Source: Hyparrhenia diplandra (lineage: Eukaryota; Streptophyta; Magnoliopsida; Poales; Poaceae). From it: a stretch of 64,000 bases of DNA. The DNA lies in the NCBI GenBank assembly GCA_015847255.1, contig JADLZK010007671.1:62001-126000 (forward strand), written 5' to 3'. Numbering within the stretch: position 1 is the first letter of the stretch; each line of letters begins with the position of its first letter. The position numbers and the translations under genes are program-made. The notes under the pieces were generated by a model, which worked only from the letters and a program-made list of their open reading frames with translations, was not told the origin of the DNA and did no database searches. Positions 1 through 10,507 of this stretch are shown in pieces.

Positions 1-901
1 AGACCATCAAAGAACAATCAAGCGGCCATGGCTTTCTATTGTCCACCTCCCCTCCTCTTGCTCGAGTGTCAATGCACAACAGTCTTAGTTTGTCCATTTT
101 GGTTCTAGGCCAAGAAATTGATCTGAGTCGCCTCGCATCCCATCAAGAAGAGTCGCCGAAGATTTTTCACGTCAACCACCTCTCTAAGGTCAAGGATTTT
201 GATTGCTGAGTGCGAGAGGTCCAGCTCCTCAAGGTTTGGCAATGACCCACGGAGTATAAAATCTGATAATATTTCACAACCAGCCAAGCTGATACAAGAT
301 ATTCTAGCTTCATTTGCTTGATACCTTCCTGCCTTTAATAAGAATGATTCCAGTGATGAAGGTAGTTGTTGATATGTCTCCAATGGGTTTGTGGGCTCAA
401 CTACTCGGAGCTTGTGAAGGTTCGGTAGTTTTTTCCATGCAAGGTTGTTGTGCCAAATCCTTCCGTTGGTTATATGAACCTCTCTAATGTTTGTAGCCAC
501 CACTTGCTCTTCTGTTTCTAGGGAAAAAGCCAATGGCCAATCTGTGTGGCATACATCTAGCACCCATAACCGCTGGAAAATTTCCACTGCTGGTTCACAT
601 GTTTTCTCCTCCTTCTCCTCCCCTTGTTGTAGTTCATCCGTGCATCTATCCAGCCCAAGGAATCTTAAGTTGCGGCAAAGCAATGGAATGGAGGTGATGA
701 AAAGTGAAGGTACATCCACATAACTTCAAGCACCCGGAGTTGATACGCTTTATGGAACTTGTCACTAGGTAGTGATACTACTTGTGGACTTGAGTTTTGG
801 ATCCAAAGATTAGGGTTGTTGTCTCCGGAGGAACCTCTTTGAAGTATGACTTCAAGTAATAGAAATCCATTGTTTTCGAGGAAAGATCCAATCGTCCACA
901 A
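1..901 (-). pseudogene. NLR-like gene copy 1, leucine-rich-repeat part (partial, runs off left edge)
   Basis: Minus-strand LRR region of a plant disease-resistance-like protein. Seen: LRR-type blocks such as NLRFLGLDRC, PNLEELDLSHSAIKILDL and LPSSLESFLLKAG, spread over at least two frames (105-719 and 665-901). It lines up with 21560-24327 and 37247-37700 of copy 2, so it is a tandem paralogue in the same orientation. The C-terminal part lies left of position 1. A stop follows NFLA near 105, where both copies lose frame, and the frame also changes near 715. One LRR-sized block present in copy 2 (about 24060-24210) is missing here. LRRs of this class mediate recognition or autoinhibition in the cytoplasm. 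Whether this copy is truly dead or merely mis-sequenced cannot be decided from this window. Confidence 0.8.
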
Positions 902-918
902 ACTCCATAAGGTGTTTA

Positions 919-1796
919 TTAGATGAGTAGTCTTCTAGTCTTATATGTTGTTTGCAGAGCGTGAGCAGCATCCCATGTCTTGTTGTCATGTACTCCTTCT
1001 ATGATCCCATCACAAACCCAATAGCTACTGGAAGCATGGGTTGCCCACTTGTAATCAATCATCTTCTTACCTTGCTTATTCAATGACAAGAGGTACAAGC
1101 AACAATCTGTGGCTATTTTAGGTGTAACTCCAAGACCAAGCTTATTTGTGTGCAAAGAGATTTCCATAGCCTCTTCAGCAAGGTGTGCATTCCCGTCCTT
1201 GCTATGGTAATCATCAGCCCAAAGATAAATATGTGAGTTGTCTACCTTGCCACTAATCTCTTGATTGAGGCGAAGACACCCTCTAAAGGTCCACAATACC
1301 TTAGTATCTCTGAATTTGAATAGTGGAATACCAAAGTCAGTCAAGTCAAGTCAAGCGTGTTACTACTTCCATTGTGAAAGATAACTAAACATTTGTATTG
1401 TACTAGGTATCGACCTATCACTCCTGTTATGTCTCTAATCTCAGCTCTGGAGCTTTGGTCTACCCCACTGAAATCGTCCTCCTCGTCTTGTGTGTCAATG
1501 GCCGCTACCTGTTGAGTGAGCTTGAGCTCGTCTACGATCACCCTTTGCAATGCTCTTCGGCTCTTCCACATCGAGCAATCAATGTGGATGATCTTGTCAA
1601 ATTTCTCCCGTACAGATTGTGGAGGCTGCTCTGCTATAGCTCTAAGCACCCCAGAAGCACCCAGTCCATCCCATCCATCGAAGTAGATGACCCGAGGTGC
1701 ATCGTTGCTTGTAAACTCTAATTGAGTAGCTATTTGTTGTACCGCCTCCTTGATGTTGACCGCAAGAAATCTCTGCATGTTTTTGTTTAATGCCAA
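919..1796 (-). pseudogene. NLR-like gene copy 1, NB-ARC-like N-terminal part
   Basis: Two minus-strand frames, 1341-1796 (151 aa from an ATG) and 919-1344 (141 aa), together match the single N-terminal frame of copy 2 (37943-38536) and continue past it. The start MALNKNMQRF corresponds to the copy 2 start. Seen: a hydrophobic strand followed by GWDGLGASGVLR at the P-loop position, an RNBS-A-like stretch (KIIHIDCSMWKSRRALQRV), a hydrophobic kinase-2-like strand (KCLVIFHNGSS), and a later helical segment with CCLYLLSLN. The P-loop lacks the usual GKT/S, so nucleotide binding is doubtful. The frame breaks at 1341-1356, where GTCAA is repeated three times against two in copy 2. Copy 1 and copy 2 share an otherwise similar upstream flank. 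Confidence 0.8.
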
Positions 1797-2100
1797 CAGT
1801 AACTAGTTAAGAAGGTTACTCTCACCCCCACAAACACACAGTAACTAGCACAAGCAATATAGTAGTGGTTCCGATATTTTTTTTCTTCTTTTTTTTCTTT
1901 GGTTGCATGCAACTTAACATGTGCCCAAAAGCAAAATAAACTAATATATCTTTGATTAATTATTGCACCGGTGATGAAAAATATTTGTGCACAAGGTTTT
2001 AAGAACTAACCGAGATGTTTTATTTTCTAGGATGGTTAACCTCCTGACTATAATTTAAATACATCATGTACGGTACGGTGTGTTGAATACAGAGCCACCC
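1797..2100 (-). promoter_or_regulatory. 5' flank of NLR copy 1
   Basis: AT-rich sequence immediately upstream of the copy 1 start. It aligns by eye with 38537-38880 upstream of copy 2: both have a T-rich tract 70-100 bases from the ATG, then an AATATTTGTGCACAAGG segment and an ACGGTA block. Conservation of the upstream sequence shows that the duplication included the promoter side. I did not identify a TATA box or transcription start. Confidence 0.55.
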
Positions 2101-3130
2101 TCGTCCCGCATGGCTGCCTGCCGCCACCACTCCCCGAGAGCACCTGCTCGCTGCATGGGGCCTCCAACGCTGAGCTATTTAGACTGACGGCACTCACGCC
2201 CGCCCGCTACGCAGTCCTCGAGGAGCAGGATACCGGGTGGCAGCCCTGCAGCGGGATACGCTATGCCCTCCGGTACCCAAGCGGACGGGCGTCGATCAGC
2301 CAAATGCAGCGGACGTCCGCCGCAGGCCCACATCGCAACTAGCGCTCACAAGTCCCGTGGAGCACGAGGAGCCACCGCGCCACCCCGAGTCGCGGCGCCA
2401 CCGAGATGTGGCCTCGCTCGCGCCCGTGCCGCCGGCCACAAGCCTGGGTCGCTGCTCCTGGCCATCGGCCTCGCGCACGGGAGGAGAGGCAAAAAGGGGA
2501 GGAGCAGAGGAGGAGCAGCGGGAGAGGACGGGCGGCCGGCGGGGAGGCGAGCCGGACTTGCCAGCGGGAGAGCACGGGCGGCTGGAGAGATGGACGCGGT
2601 GGTGCTCGAGCCGCCGCCGTCGCCGGATGCCCACGCATGCTATCTGCCGTGCGGGCAGCGCAGCGCTGCCGCAGCGTAAGCCGGCGCGTCAGAGTCGCCA
2701 GGTCCTCGCTGGAGTACCGTGCCGTGCGTCGCCAACACCGTCGCGCCGAGCCGCAGGTCGCCGCAATCCACCGCCGTGCTCAGATGACCGACCACGCCGG
2801 GGCCCAAGCCAGAGCCCTGTGCTGGATGCCGTGCCCACCCGCTGCCTGCGCCGCTGCGGAGGCCGGGAGCCACCGCACCGGAGCGATGCCGCCAGACGCA
2901 CCACGCAGCACTGCCGCACTGCGCCGATGCCGCCGCTCCTGGTCCTGTTGGGGCCCACATCGCCGATGCCCGAGGCCGCCACCGGGTCCGCCGGAGAGGC
3001 AGAGAGACCTCGTCACGGATTGAGCTGGGGACTGGGCGGTATGCGCTGCGGAGGAGCGAGAGCAGAGAAGCAGAGGGAGCGAGGAGGGAGGGGAGAGAGA
3101 TCCAGAGAGACCTCGTCTTGTTGTCAAGGT
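2101..3130. other. GC-rich block inserted in or expanded within the copy 1 5' flank
   Basis: About 1 kb of very GC-rich sequence with open frames on both strands (the longest is plus 2237-3205, 322 aa). The corresponding interval in copy 2 (about 38880-38990) is only around 100 bp, so this block is extra in copy 1 or lost from copy 2. The translations are rich in R, P, G and A in every frame, which is what GC-rich DNA gives by chance, and I recognise no domain. No clear terminal inverted repeats or target duplication were seen. A captured gene fragment is possible but not shown. Confidence 0.4.
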
Positions 3131-3139
3131 CAAGGTCTA

Positions 3140-3290
3140 CTTGAGCTTGAAATGAGAGAGAGAGGGGAGAGAAAAGAATGGCTGGGAAAGGTCACGGTGA
3201 GTTAAGGACAGAGCCAGCCCACAAATGACTATGGACGACGCTACAGGATGAGCTATTTATTTACATTACATTACATACAGACACAACAAA
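3140..3290. repeat. Paralogous 5' flank shared with 38990-39132
   Basis: The segment running through GAAAAGAATGGCTGGGAAAG, the GAGTTAAGGACAG block and the CTATTTATTTACATTACAT block matches 38990-39132 upstream of copy 2. The Copia element at 39133 sits inside this alignment, so the uninterrupted site is at about 3275-3285 here. Confidence 0.7.
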
Positions 3291-3396
3291 AATAAATGCT
3301 GAAGAGTAGAACACGAAATTACAGATATGTATGTATGTTTCTCATCTCTAAACTCATAAATTAGTGATTATTCTTGTGTATGTTACTAAAGCACAC

Positions 3397-3965
3397 AATC
3401 TATATTTCCAATGGAGTTGGGGTGGGGGGTGGGGGGAGAGGAGGGTACCTGCTCAGGCATGATAGTCTCTGTATAGGAAAGATTAGCAAGAAGAAGTAGC
3501 TCCAGAGGTCTAGCCCATCTCTACCCCATGGCTTCTAGATGCATTCTTCCACTCCCTGATGCAAGGACATTTACACGAATAAATTAATAAAGTTAATTTT
3601 AAGCGCGTCCGTTGGTGTGAACATGCACACACATCTCTCTCTATATATATTAAAGTTAATTATAAGCACAAATTAATTAAAGTTAATTATAAGCACAATG
3701 TCTATATTTTCAGTTTTGGGGGTACGGTGGGTGTTGGGGCTGGAGGGATACCTTCGTTCCCATGATTAGTCTCTGTATAAGAAAGATTAGCAAACTGAAG
3801 AAGCTCCAGAAGTCTAGCCCATCTCTACTCCATGGCTTCCAGATGGATCCCCAATCTCTAATCCAAGCCCATATACAAGAACAAATTCAAGTTAATTAGG
3901 CACGCGTCCGTCGAACATGCACGCTTGCATTTCACTCTATATATTCTTCAAAAGCATGTATATAT
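3397..3965. repeat. Tandem duplication, two diverged copies of about 290 bp
   Basis: Copy A (about 3397-3690) and copy B (about 3698-3965) share in order CACAAT-TCTATATTT, a G-rich tract, a TAGTCTCTGTATA-GAAAGATTAGCAA block, a CTAGCCCATCTCTAC-CCATGGCTTC block, a TTAAT-rich part, a GCGTCCGT box and a CTCTATATAT tract. On the minus strand each G-rich end reads as a possible splice donor (CAG/GTACC and AAG/GTATC), so they may be duplicated leader exons of the NLR gene, whose coding part lies downstream on that strand. No coding function is claimed. Confidence 0.6.
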
Positions 3966-5798
3966 ACAGAGACAGACAAAATGGTGCTAAGAAGTAGTAA
4001 CAACCATATATGAAATTAAGAAGCATACAAGTTGTTAGTACCTTGGCAACTTGCTAAAATCCTGAGCTGCGATCGGAGAACACAATGCAAGAAACGGCCG
4101 GTGGTGTTCCTTTCTGCTCTGTATATTTTTCTTAGGTGTGTATTGATCAGCAAAGAGGATAGCGGACAGAGGAGAGGTGTAGTACTATATATACGCGAGA
4201 TGCGAGAATAACAGGCTGCGATGAGCTCCCCCGTTCGGTTGCTTCGCCTCTAGATAAGCTTGTAACTTTTGCCATTGGCATCAACAAAATGATATGACAT
4301 ATGCAGGTGCTCTTTGCTTGTGGCTGGAGCCAAAGAATAAAGGTGTGGATTCGTATGTATATAGCTGTCGTCGACATGAAAAGTGCAAACTCAAGTAGCA
4401 TGCTGCACGCATAGATGATCCCTTTGCATTTTCACCCCCAATATATAGCTCAAACACGGCTTAATTAACAATTTGATCACAGTTTAAGAATGACGCATAT
4501 TTGATTTGCCCAGTTTACTGCCCCATTTGTGTCTGTGCTTTTAGAGATTTTATTGCACAGTTTACTTCACCTTTATCCCCAAAGTAAAATGTTTCTAAGG
4601 TGTTTCCGTTGGGTTCCTGAATCGCTGCGTCATTTTTCGTGCCTGCCGCTGATTGATTATCACATGCCAGATAATATTATTATTATCGCCTATTCTCCTT
4701 TAGACCAATGTTGTCATCGTCGTTAGTTTGTTTTTCATCCAAAAAATTGTTCTTGGATATTCAAATTAAGCTTTACCAAAAAGCAATAACATACTATTCA
4801 GACCCAACCTGATAAATCGCCTGGTCCCGCTTGTTTCTCTGTTGCGTGGGCCAGCTGCCCACTTGCAGAGCGCCGGCGGCACCACAATTCGTGGCCCGTG
4901 ACGTGAGAGACTTAATTTCCCGGACGGGCTTTAATTTCAGCCCACGCAAGGGATGCTCGTCTGCACCGTCAAGAGAAAAGTGAGCTGGGCCTCTAGGGCC
5001 AGTGATAGCTACACCAAAATACAAGCATCCAACTGTCCAGGGTGTGCATTCTGGCCCTGGGAAGAGTCCGAGTTGGACACACTTTCTATGTTGAGAGAAT
5101 TGCGTATTTGGCACTGGAAATCTCCAACTTCTTATCTGGCACCAAGTTGAAATTTTCTTCGGTAAATGGTACTGCAGTGCATTTGGGGAAAATAACTGTT
5201 TCAAATGGTTGGAAAAATGGCATGAATGCCCATGTATGTTTGTAACACAAGTCCATGGTGCAAACTAGGAAAAGAATGAATGAACATGTTTTCAAATAAG
5301 AAAACAAAAAATAATACTTGCATGTGAAATAAAAATATATAGCAAAATGCACCAAAGGTCTATTATCTTTTTGTTTGTGTCATCTCGGTCCACCACCTTC
5401 TTTGTTTGGGGATCACCGGGGACCCAAATCTACCTAGAAGCAGGTTGACAACCCGCTGACCACACCAACCCCTTTTCTATTTTTCTTTTTTAAAATTACT
5501 CACAATCTCATATGGAAACTTCAAAAACTTGCAACACTAAAGTTCTTTGAAAATTAAAATCTCTACAAATTTCATTTTTAGACTAAATTTAAATTCAAAT
5601 ATTTTAGACAATTAGTTTTTAAAATTTTTAATTTGAATTTCCAAATTAAGGTTTGAAAATAATTATTTTAAAACTTTAGTATTTAATTAGGACGAAATCA
5701 TTCCTCAAATAACATAAGAATAATTGTCATTTCGTAATTCAACCATGATCTAATCAATAAAATCCATGTTGCCCAAGAGAAGACAGAAGAGGTCAAGA
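3966..5798. other. Intergenic, no gene recognised
   Basis: Short open frames only (longest 136 aa at 4794-5204 minus, no recognisable domain). About 5480-5720 is strongly AT-rich. I see no RNA gene, TIR pair or coding signature here. Confidence 0.5.
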
Positions 5799-6105
5799 CA
5801 CTAGTAGAGAGACGAGCTTTAGTCGCCCTTCAGTTTTCAAGTTTAGTAACAGTATTTTTTTTTGCGTCTAGGACTAGAGGTACATTAGTCCCGATAGGTA
5901 CTACCCACCCAGTAAAAAGAGTCCCCTAAGCAACGTCGGGTGTGGCAGGAGGGAACCTTTAGTCCCGATTGGAGCCACCCACCGGGACTAAAGGTTAACT
6001 TTTAGTCTCGGTTGGAGTCTTTCCACCGAGACTAAATCTTTTAGTCCTGGGCTGAGAATAGGTCTAGTTTAGTCCAGGTGAGAGGCTCTCGTCGGGACTA
6101 AATCT
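5799..6105. mobile_element. CACTA-type MITE of the TTTAGTCCC family, right end missing
   Basis: Begins CACTAGTAGAGAGACGAGC and carries repeated TTTAGTC / GGGACTAAA units in both orientations, including a strong hairpin around 5958-5996 (CCTTTAGTCCCGATTGG pairing with CCGGGACTAAAGG). This is the abundant grass MITE with a CACTA-like terminus. No matching TAGTG end was found, so the copy looks truncated on the right. Such hairpins are known siRNA sources in grasses; expression here is not shown. Confidence 0.65.
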
Positions 6106-6239
6106 CCATGTGCATATACTTTTATGCCCTTTCTCTCTCTTCTATCCCGAGCCTTCTTCCTGAACATATACTTTAAGTTTAAAATTTCTTGACCGTTCAC
6201 ATATATTTGGATGGTGGAAGGTTAATGTACTTCATGAAA

Positions 6240-6713
6240 AACTAGTATGCACCTTTCATTGCTACTAGCGACAGCACATTTTATTGCTACTATCCATAGC
6301 ATATTTGGATGGTGGACGGGCGTTGATGGTTGTTGTCTCTTAGGCCCCTCTCACGCAGATGCTTTGCTGCTGGGAGCGAGATGGCCCCATCCACGGGTGT
6401 TTTGCCGCGTCGATGGTAGTAGTTCTGGTGGATGCTTTGCCGCCTTGGTTCTAGCGGATGCTTGGCCCTTGAAGTCGTTGATTGCAGCTATACTACACCG
6501 CTTCCTTCTTAGTGTTGAGTTTTTCTTTATTAGGCTCGGTTGTATGGGGTTGTTAGTGGTGCCCCTCCCCCCCCTCCTCTTTTTTGTTGTTTGTTTGTGT
6601 TGTGGGGTTCATTGGTAATCATTGGATTACTTGTGACTCTTATGTAATCTATATCTTCCACTTAATGAAGTGTGCGCTAATGCTAAGACATGTTTTCAAA
6701 GAAGAAAAAAAAA
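6240..6713 (+). mobile_element. 3' end of a LINE-type retrotransposon (5'-truncated)
   Basis: The segment ends in an A-rich tail at about 6703-6712 after a 3'-UTR-like run with ATCTTCCACTTAATGAAGTG and a TTCAAAGAAG lead-in to the tail, as seen at grass LINE 3' ends. An open frame (6247-6618, 123 aa) has no reverse transcriptase motif. No convincing target-site duplication was found, so the left boundary is approximate. Confidence 0.45.
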
Positions 6714-6737
6714 CTCGTCGGTGCATGCAACTCAATA

Positions 6738-6773
6738 GTTTTATATAAATTGTAAGTTTTATATAAATTGTAA
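6738..6773. repeat. 18-bp tandem duplication
   Basis: Two adjacent exact copies of an 18-bp AT-rich unit beginning GTTTTATATAAATTG (6738-6755 and 6756-6773). Confidence 0.9.
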
Positions 6774-6889
6774 TTTCTTCAAATTTTAGTTAATTAAGAG
6801 TTCACCCTAACTATTGTTTAGGTTTGATAAAGCTCGAACTATTCGTTTGTGCATATCAAGTTTCAGTACTGTTACTTGATTCACCGTTC

Positions 6890-7370
6890 TTCTAATCAGG
6901 GATGAAGGGAACACACATTCCCACGGCACATGGCGCTGGTAATTTCTCAGGACAGGTACTGATGGTTGTTGGCATTTCCTCTTTTGTAATTGCTTTGCCT
7001 GGAAGGCTGGAACTATGTACATCGGAACCTTCCTTGTTGGACTCGCATATGGAGCTGATTGGGCTATTGTGCCAGCTGCTTTCTCTGAACTTTTGGCATA
7101 AAACACCCCACTGGACAGGGTCACTCATGTTCTCAGGCCTTATTGGTGGTAATTTGTCTATATACAAGCACAGGGCCATCATATAACAGTATTGACATCT
7201 CCAAGATTGCTTCACAACATGGGTTTTCTTGCAACCAGTGTGTGAAGGAGCTGTATGGTTTTTAGTCAGCTCTCTGTGTTGTTGGAGGCTTGGAGCTCGC
7301 TTAAGCCCTGATGGGTGTTTACAGAACCAAAAGGGTTTATACTCACCTCTATCGTTCAAAACGCACATGA
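6890..7370 (+). pseudogene. Fragment of a nodulin-like / NFD4-type MFS transporter
   Basis: Reading across frames on the plus strand gives LMVVGISSFVIALPG (about 6958-7005), then MYIGTFLVGLAYGADWAIVP (about 7014-7075) followed by AAFSELFGIKH, then a SLMFSGLIGGNL-like segment (about 7118-7160), CEGAVWFLVSSL (about 7240) and VYRTKRVYTHL (about 7310). This order matches the C-terminal transmembrane half of the plant nodulin-like/NFD4 family of the major facilitator superfamily, which are membrane transporters. At least two frame changes are needed (near 7010 and 7100), and the N-terminal half is absent. It is probably a relic, though some frame breaks could be assembly errors. No start codon is assigned. 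Confidence 0.5.
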
Positions 7371-7437
7371 AAATTCCATGGATAGGATATGTCATCACCT
7401 CTTGTTCTTCCATGTACCATAATTTTTTGCATATATA

Positions 7438-7478
7438 TATGTGTCATATATTCTTTCAAAAAAATTATGTGTCATATA
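7438..7478 (+). mobile_element. Micro-retroposition: poly(A) tag flanked by a 13-bp duplication
   Basis: TATGTGTCATATA occurs at 7438-7450 and 7466-7478, exactly flanking TTCTTTCAAAAAAAT. The inserted CTTTC-A(n) matches the 3' end of the longer retroposon at 14839-17226. This looks like a LINE-machinery insertion truncated to a few bases. Confidence 0.55.
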
Positions 7479-8379
7479 CACACAAAATTAAAGTTTGCAT
7501 GCATATCATTTCAAAGGCTTTACCACACGAACTGCTGTTCCCAAATGGAAACTTAAACGCCTCATGTGTTAGATAGCCAGGCTGTGTAGTTCAAGCTTGG
7601 ACCATGAATTCTATAATAAAGGCTTTGTACTAAGACATACATGTCAAATCAGCTCCAGCTCTACTATTTTTATGTGCATGATAGAATCTCCTATGATTCT
7701 CTCAAGATCTAGTTGGTATTTTGTTGTTTCTCTACCAGTAATTCTTGCTGCCTGCATAGATTTCCAGTATGTTTGGTTATGCTTGGTTCTATACATAAAC
7801 TGTACTTGGGAACAACTACCTGAAGAGACAAGAATCAGGATTGTTACATTGGGTATCAACTTGGACCACGGAGCGCTTCCACTCTTGTTGAATTGTGTTA
7901 TCGGAGCTCCAAACTTATCAGGTGTGCACAGTTCCTCTGAACTGTTTCCATTGTAAAGCTGGGACACACAATTGACCAAGTTCCAGTGCATTTTTTTTGC
8001 AATGCCAGGCATATCTCTGTTCTTATAAATATTGTCGTTATTAGCTGCAGAAGTGCTAGACTATAACCTGAGAAGCACCCACTTCTTGGCGTTTGCTCTG
8101 ACTAAAAAACGATGATCCATATCCCTTTTTCTTCATGGGCTTCAGAATGTAATGTAACATGTAACTAACTGATCTTATTTTCTCGTGAGATCTGTGTGGT
8201 CTTCCTATTCAGCTGAAGGGCTAATTAGTTACCAGGCCAGCTGTTCTACACTGGCTGTACACTGTAATACTAAGATTCAGCCTCGAGCTGCTAATTGGCA
8301 GGCCAACACCACGCGGGATACCACCTAAGCAGATTTTTCTTTAAAGAAATTGTTAGTTTACAAACGCACAACCCTTCAT
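7479..8379. other. Intergenic with one unassigned open frame
   Basis: The longest plus frame is 7597-7956 (119 aa, with a hydrophobic stretch SWYFVVSLPVILAACIDF), overlapped by an antisense frame 7644-8012. I recognise no family and codon structure gives no clear preference, so I do not call a gene. Confidence 0.35.
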
Positions 8380-8535
8380 TTCCCGGTAAACAAAGACCTG
8401 TTTGGCACTTTGGCAGAGCTCCAACTCTAAAAACATAGCTCCAAAGCAAGCGCTCCACCATAACGTTCCACCCCTGAAGCAGCTCTACGGTGGAGCTGAG
8501 GTTCCACCAAACCATTTGGTAGAGATCCAACTCTA
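8380..8535. mobile_element. MITE-like fragment with imperfect inverted ends
   Basis: The two halves carry a CTGTTTGGCACTTTGGCAGAGCTCCAACTCT-like block and its counterpart CCACCAAACCATTTGGTAGAGATCCAACTCT, with repeated GCTCCA/TGGAGC. This resembles small grass DNA-transposon derivatives whose ends carry TTTGG. Family and exact ends are not resolved. Confidence 0.35.
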
Positions 8536-8580
8536 AGATGAACTCATATGTAATTATTGAAGATATAAACAAAGGCTAAA

Positions 8581-9480
8581 CACAAGAAAGGGCCATTTAC
8601 AAGACCACCATTGTTTTGAGGTCCAATTATACGTTTGCTCTTGTTTTTTTTTTTTTTTTTTAATTTTGTACATTTACCTTTTTTTTTTTAGTCTTCACTT
8701 GTGTGGTTGCCTCTCAAAACTTGCAATTCGAGCTCAAAACAGGGGCGGAGCTCAAACAAAGGAGGAGTAGGGTCCTACTATAGTCGAATCCACCACTTTG
8801 CCGCCGCCGCCATGGCCGCGGCGGTGCGTGGGCAAGCTTGCCGTTGTGGGATGCCATCGCCAGTAGGTGGAAGTCGTGGGAGGCGGAGGGAGGTGCGTCC
8901 CGGGAGGTAGGAGCATGGTGGGGTGGGGGGGTGGGTTGGGGGGGAGAGAGAGAGAGGATGTTTATGTGTTCGTTATGACATGTGGGTCACAGACGTCGTA
9001 GAAACACAAAAAATTCATGTTTTTTTGTTGCTAAAACACATGGGTGTTGTTTAGGGAAAAAAAGGTAGGTAATAAGGACCATCTCTACCAAGACGTGGTG
9101 CAAATTATTTGGTTGGCAAGGTGTTTTTGTCCATGCGTGATTGATTCACGCGTCGGTGTACATCCACACCGTATTTTGATGAGGACCATTTATACCAAAT
9201 TTGCTTCGGCTCGTATAGTATTCCTTATTTTCAAAGCACCCCTTAAGGTGCTCCGTGATTTTTGGTGAATGTTGTAGCCAGATCCATATTTCTAACAGCC
9301 AAAACTTTTGGCTGAAAAAATTAGCGATAGACTTTTCCCCTAAGAACCAACTTTTTTTCTCCATGATCTCATAATTAAACTTTACATGGAGAGGTTTCTG
9401 TAATTTCCCAGCTCCAGATTGGATCTCATGAAGCCCTTCACTGTCACCTCTCGTGTACGTATGTGCACCAATACCCTGAA
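8581..9480. other. Intergenic, low-complexity tracts
   Basis: Contains a T(18)-like tract at about 8645-8662, a second at about 8680-8690, and a G-rich/GA-rich stretch at 8910-8960. A short GC-rich frame starts at 8701 but shows no domain. No gene recognised. Confidence 0.5.
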
Positions 9481-9483
9481 AAA

Positions 9484-9529
9484 GAGAAGAGATATTACTT
9501 TTTTTTTAATAAGGAGAAGAGATAGTACT
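9484..9529 (-). mobile_element. Micro-retroposition: poly(T) tag flanked by a 16-bp duplication
   Basis: GAGAAGAGATATTACT (9484-9499) and GAGAAGAGATAGTACT (9514-9529) flank a T-run followed by AATAAG. On the minus strand this reads CTTATT-A(n), like a LINE tail truncated almost to its poly(A). Confidence 0.5.
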
Positions 9530-9600
9530 ACAGTGTAGTGTAGAAAAAAAAAAGGAGAGACAGTACTAGTAGTATAGTAAATAAATAAACATTAAAAAAA

Positions 9601-10507
9601 TTGCAGTCCCTTCACCACTTGCCGTTCTCCTCCCCGCGGATCCCTCCCTCCCTCCCTCTCCTCGTAGGTCGTCGCCGCCAGCCCAGATCGAGGCGAGCCT
9701 CCCCCCTTCCCAAATCTTCTACTTGGGCTCCCACCTCCCGCCGCCCTACACCAGGCTGCCCAGATCGAGCCTCCCGCCCTCTCCCCTTCCCAAATCGGGG
9801 GTTCTAGCTGGACTCCTCCCGCCGACGCCGAGCTACACTAGGTGCCGATCTCTGCGCCGGCGAACGGCGCCGCGCCGCGCCAAGCAGGTATTCCCACCCT
9901 CTCCTCTTGTCTTACCTGTTTGCTGTGTGCGAAACCGAGGTCCCGAACTACCTCAAGCTCTCTTCTTTTTTTATCGGGAAAATGGAAAATTGAACTACCT
10001 CAAGCTGTTTATTTGGCTGTTTGATGGATGCCTGGTAAAGTTTCTAACTTTTTGCGAAAATTGTTGGTGTCGCTGTACTAGATCCGCCCCTGGCCGCCGT
10101 CCTACACCAGGTGCCGAGGCCTTCGCTGATCTCTTCGCCGGCGAAGAGCGCCCAGCAGGTATTTCTATTTCCACACCCTTTTCCTCCCTGTTCCCAAGCT
10201 AGCTCAAGCTATAGAGTGGCTATTCGATGCTTATTTAGTAACTTCAAACCTTTTTTTTCCGAAAATTGTTGGGTGCACATGTGTACACCCATGTCACTCT
10301 ACTAGATCCGCTCTGTTACGTCATAAGTGTAGTTTCACTTTGATATTTGTTGTTGAGATTTCTAAACTGCACTACATAACTGTGTGTAGGCCAAGGCAAT
10401 GAAGATTTCTAATCTGGATGCACGCTTAATCTGGATGTCCAGTTCTTGATCTTGGGCTTTGCTGCACCTGCTCAAGTTAGTTTGTTGGGCAGCCTCCAGA
10501 GGCGCAG
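9601..10507 (+). other. 5' leader of the J-domain gene, with internally duplicated leader exon
   Basis: CT-rich GC-rich leader typical of a grass gene. About 9826-10076 and 10083-10315 are diverged copies of one segment: each has CTACAC-AGGTGCCGA, a CTTCGCCGGCGAA-type core, a GCAGGTATT splice-donor-like end, an intron-like T-rich part, CGAAAATTGTTGG and ACTAGATCCGC. A third partial copy starts near 9740 (CTACACCAGGCTGCC). The last leader intron probably runs from GT at 10159 to AG at 10492, placing the start codon 15 bases into the next exon. Alternative first exons are possible. Confidence 0.6.

Noticed and set aside
2237..3205. 322-aa plus frame upstream of NLR copy 1
   Set aside because: All six frames are open in this GC-rich block and no domain is recognisable.
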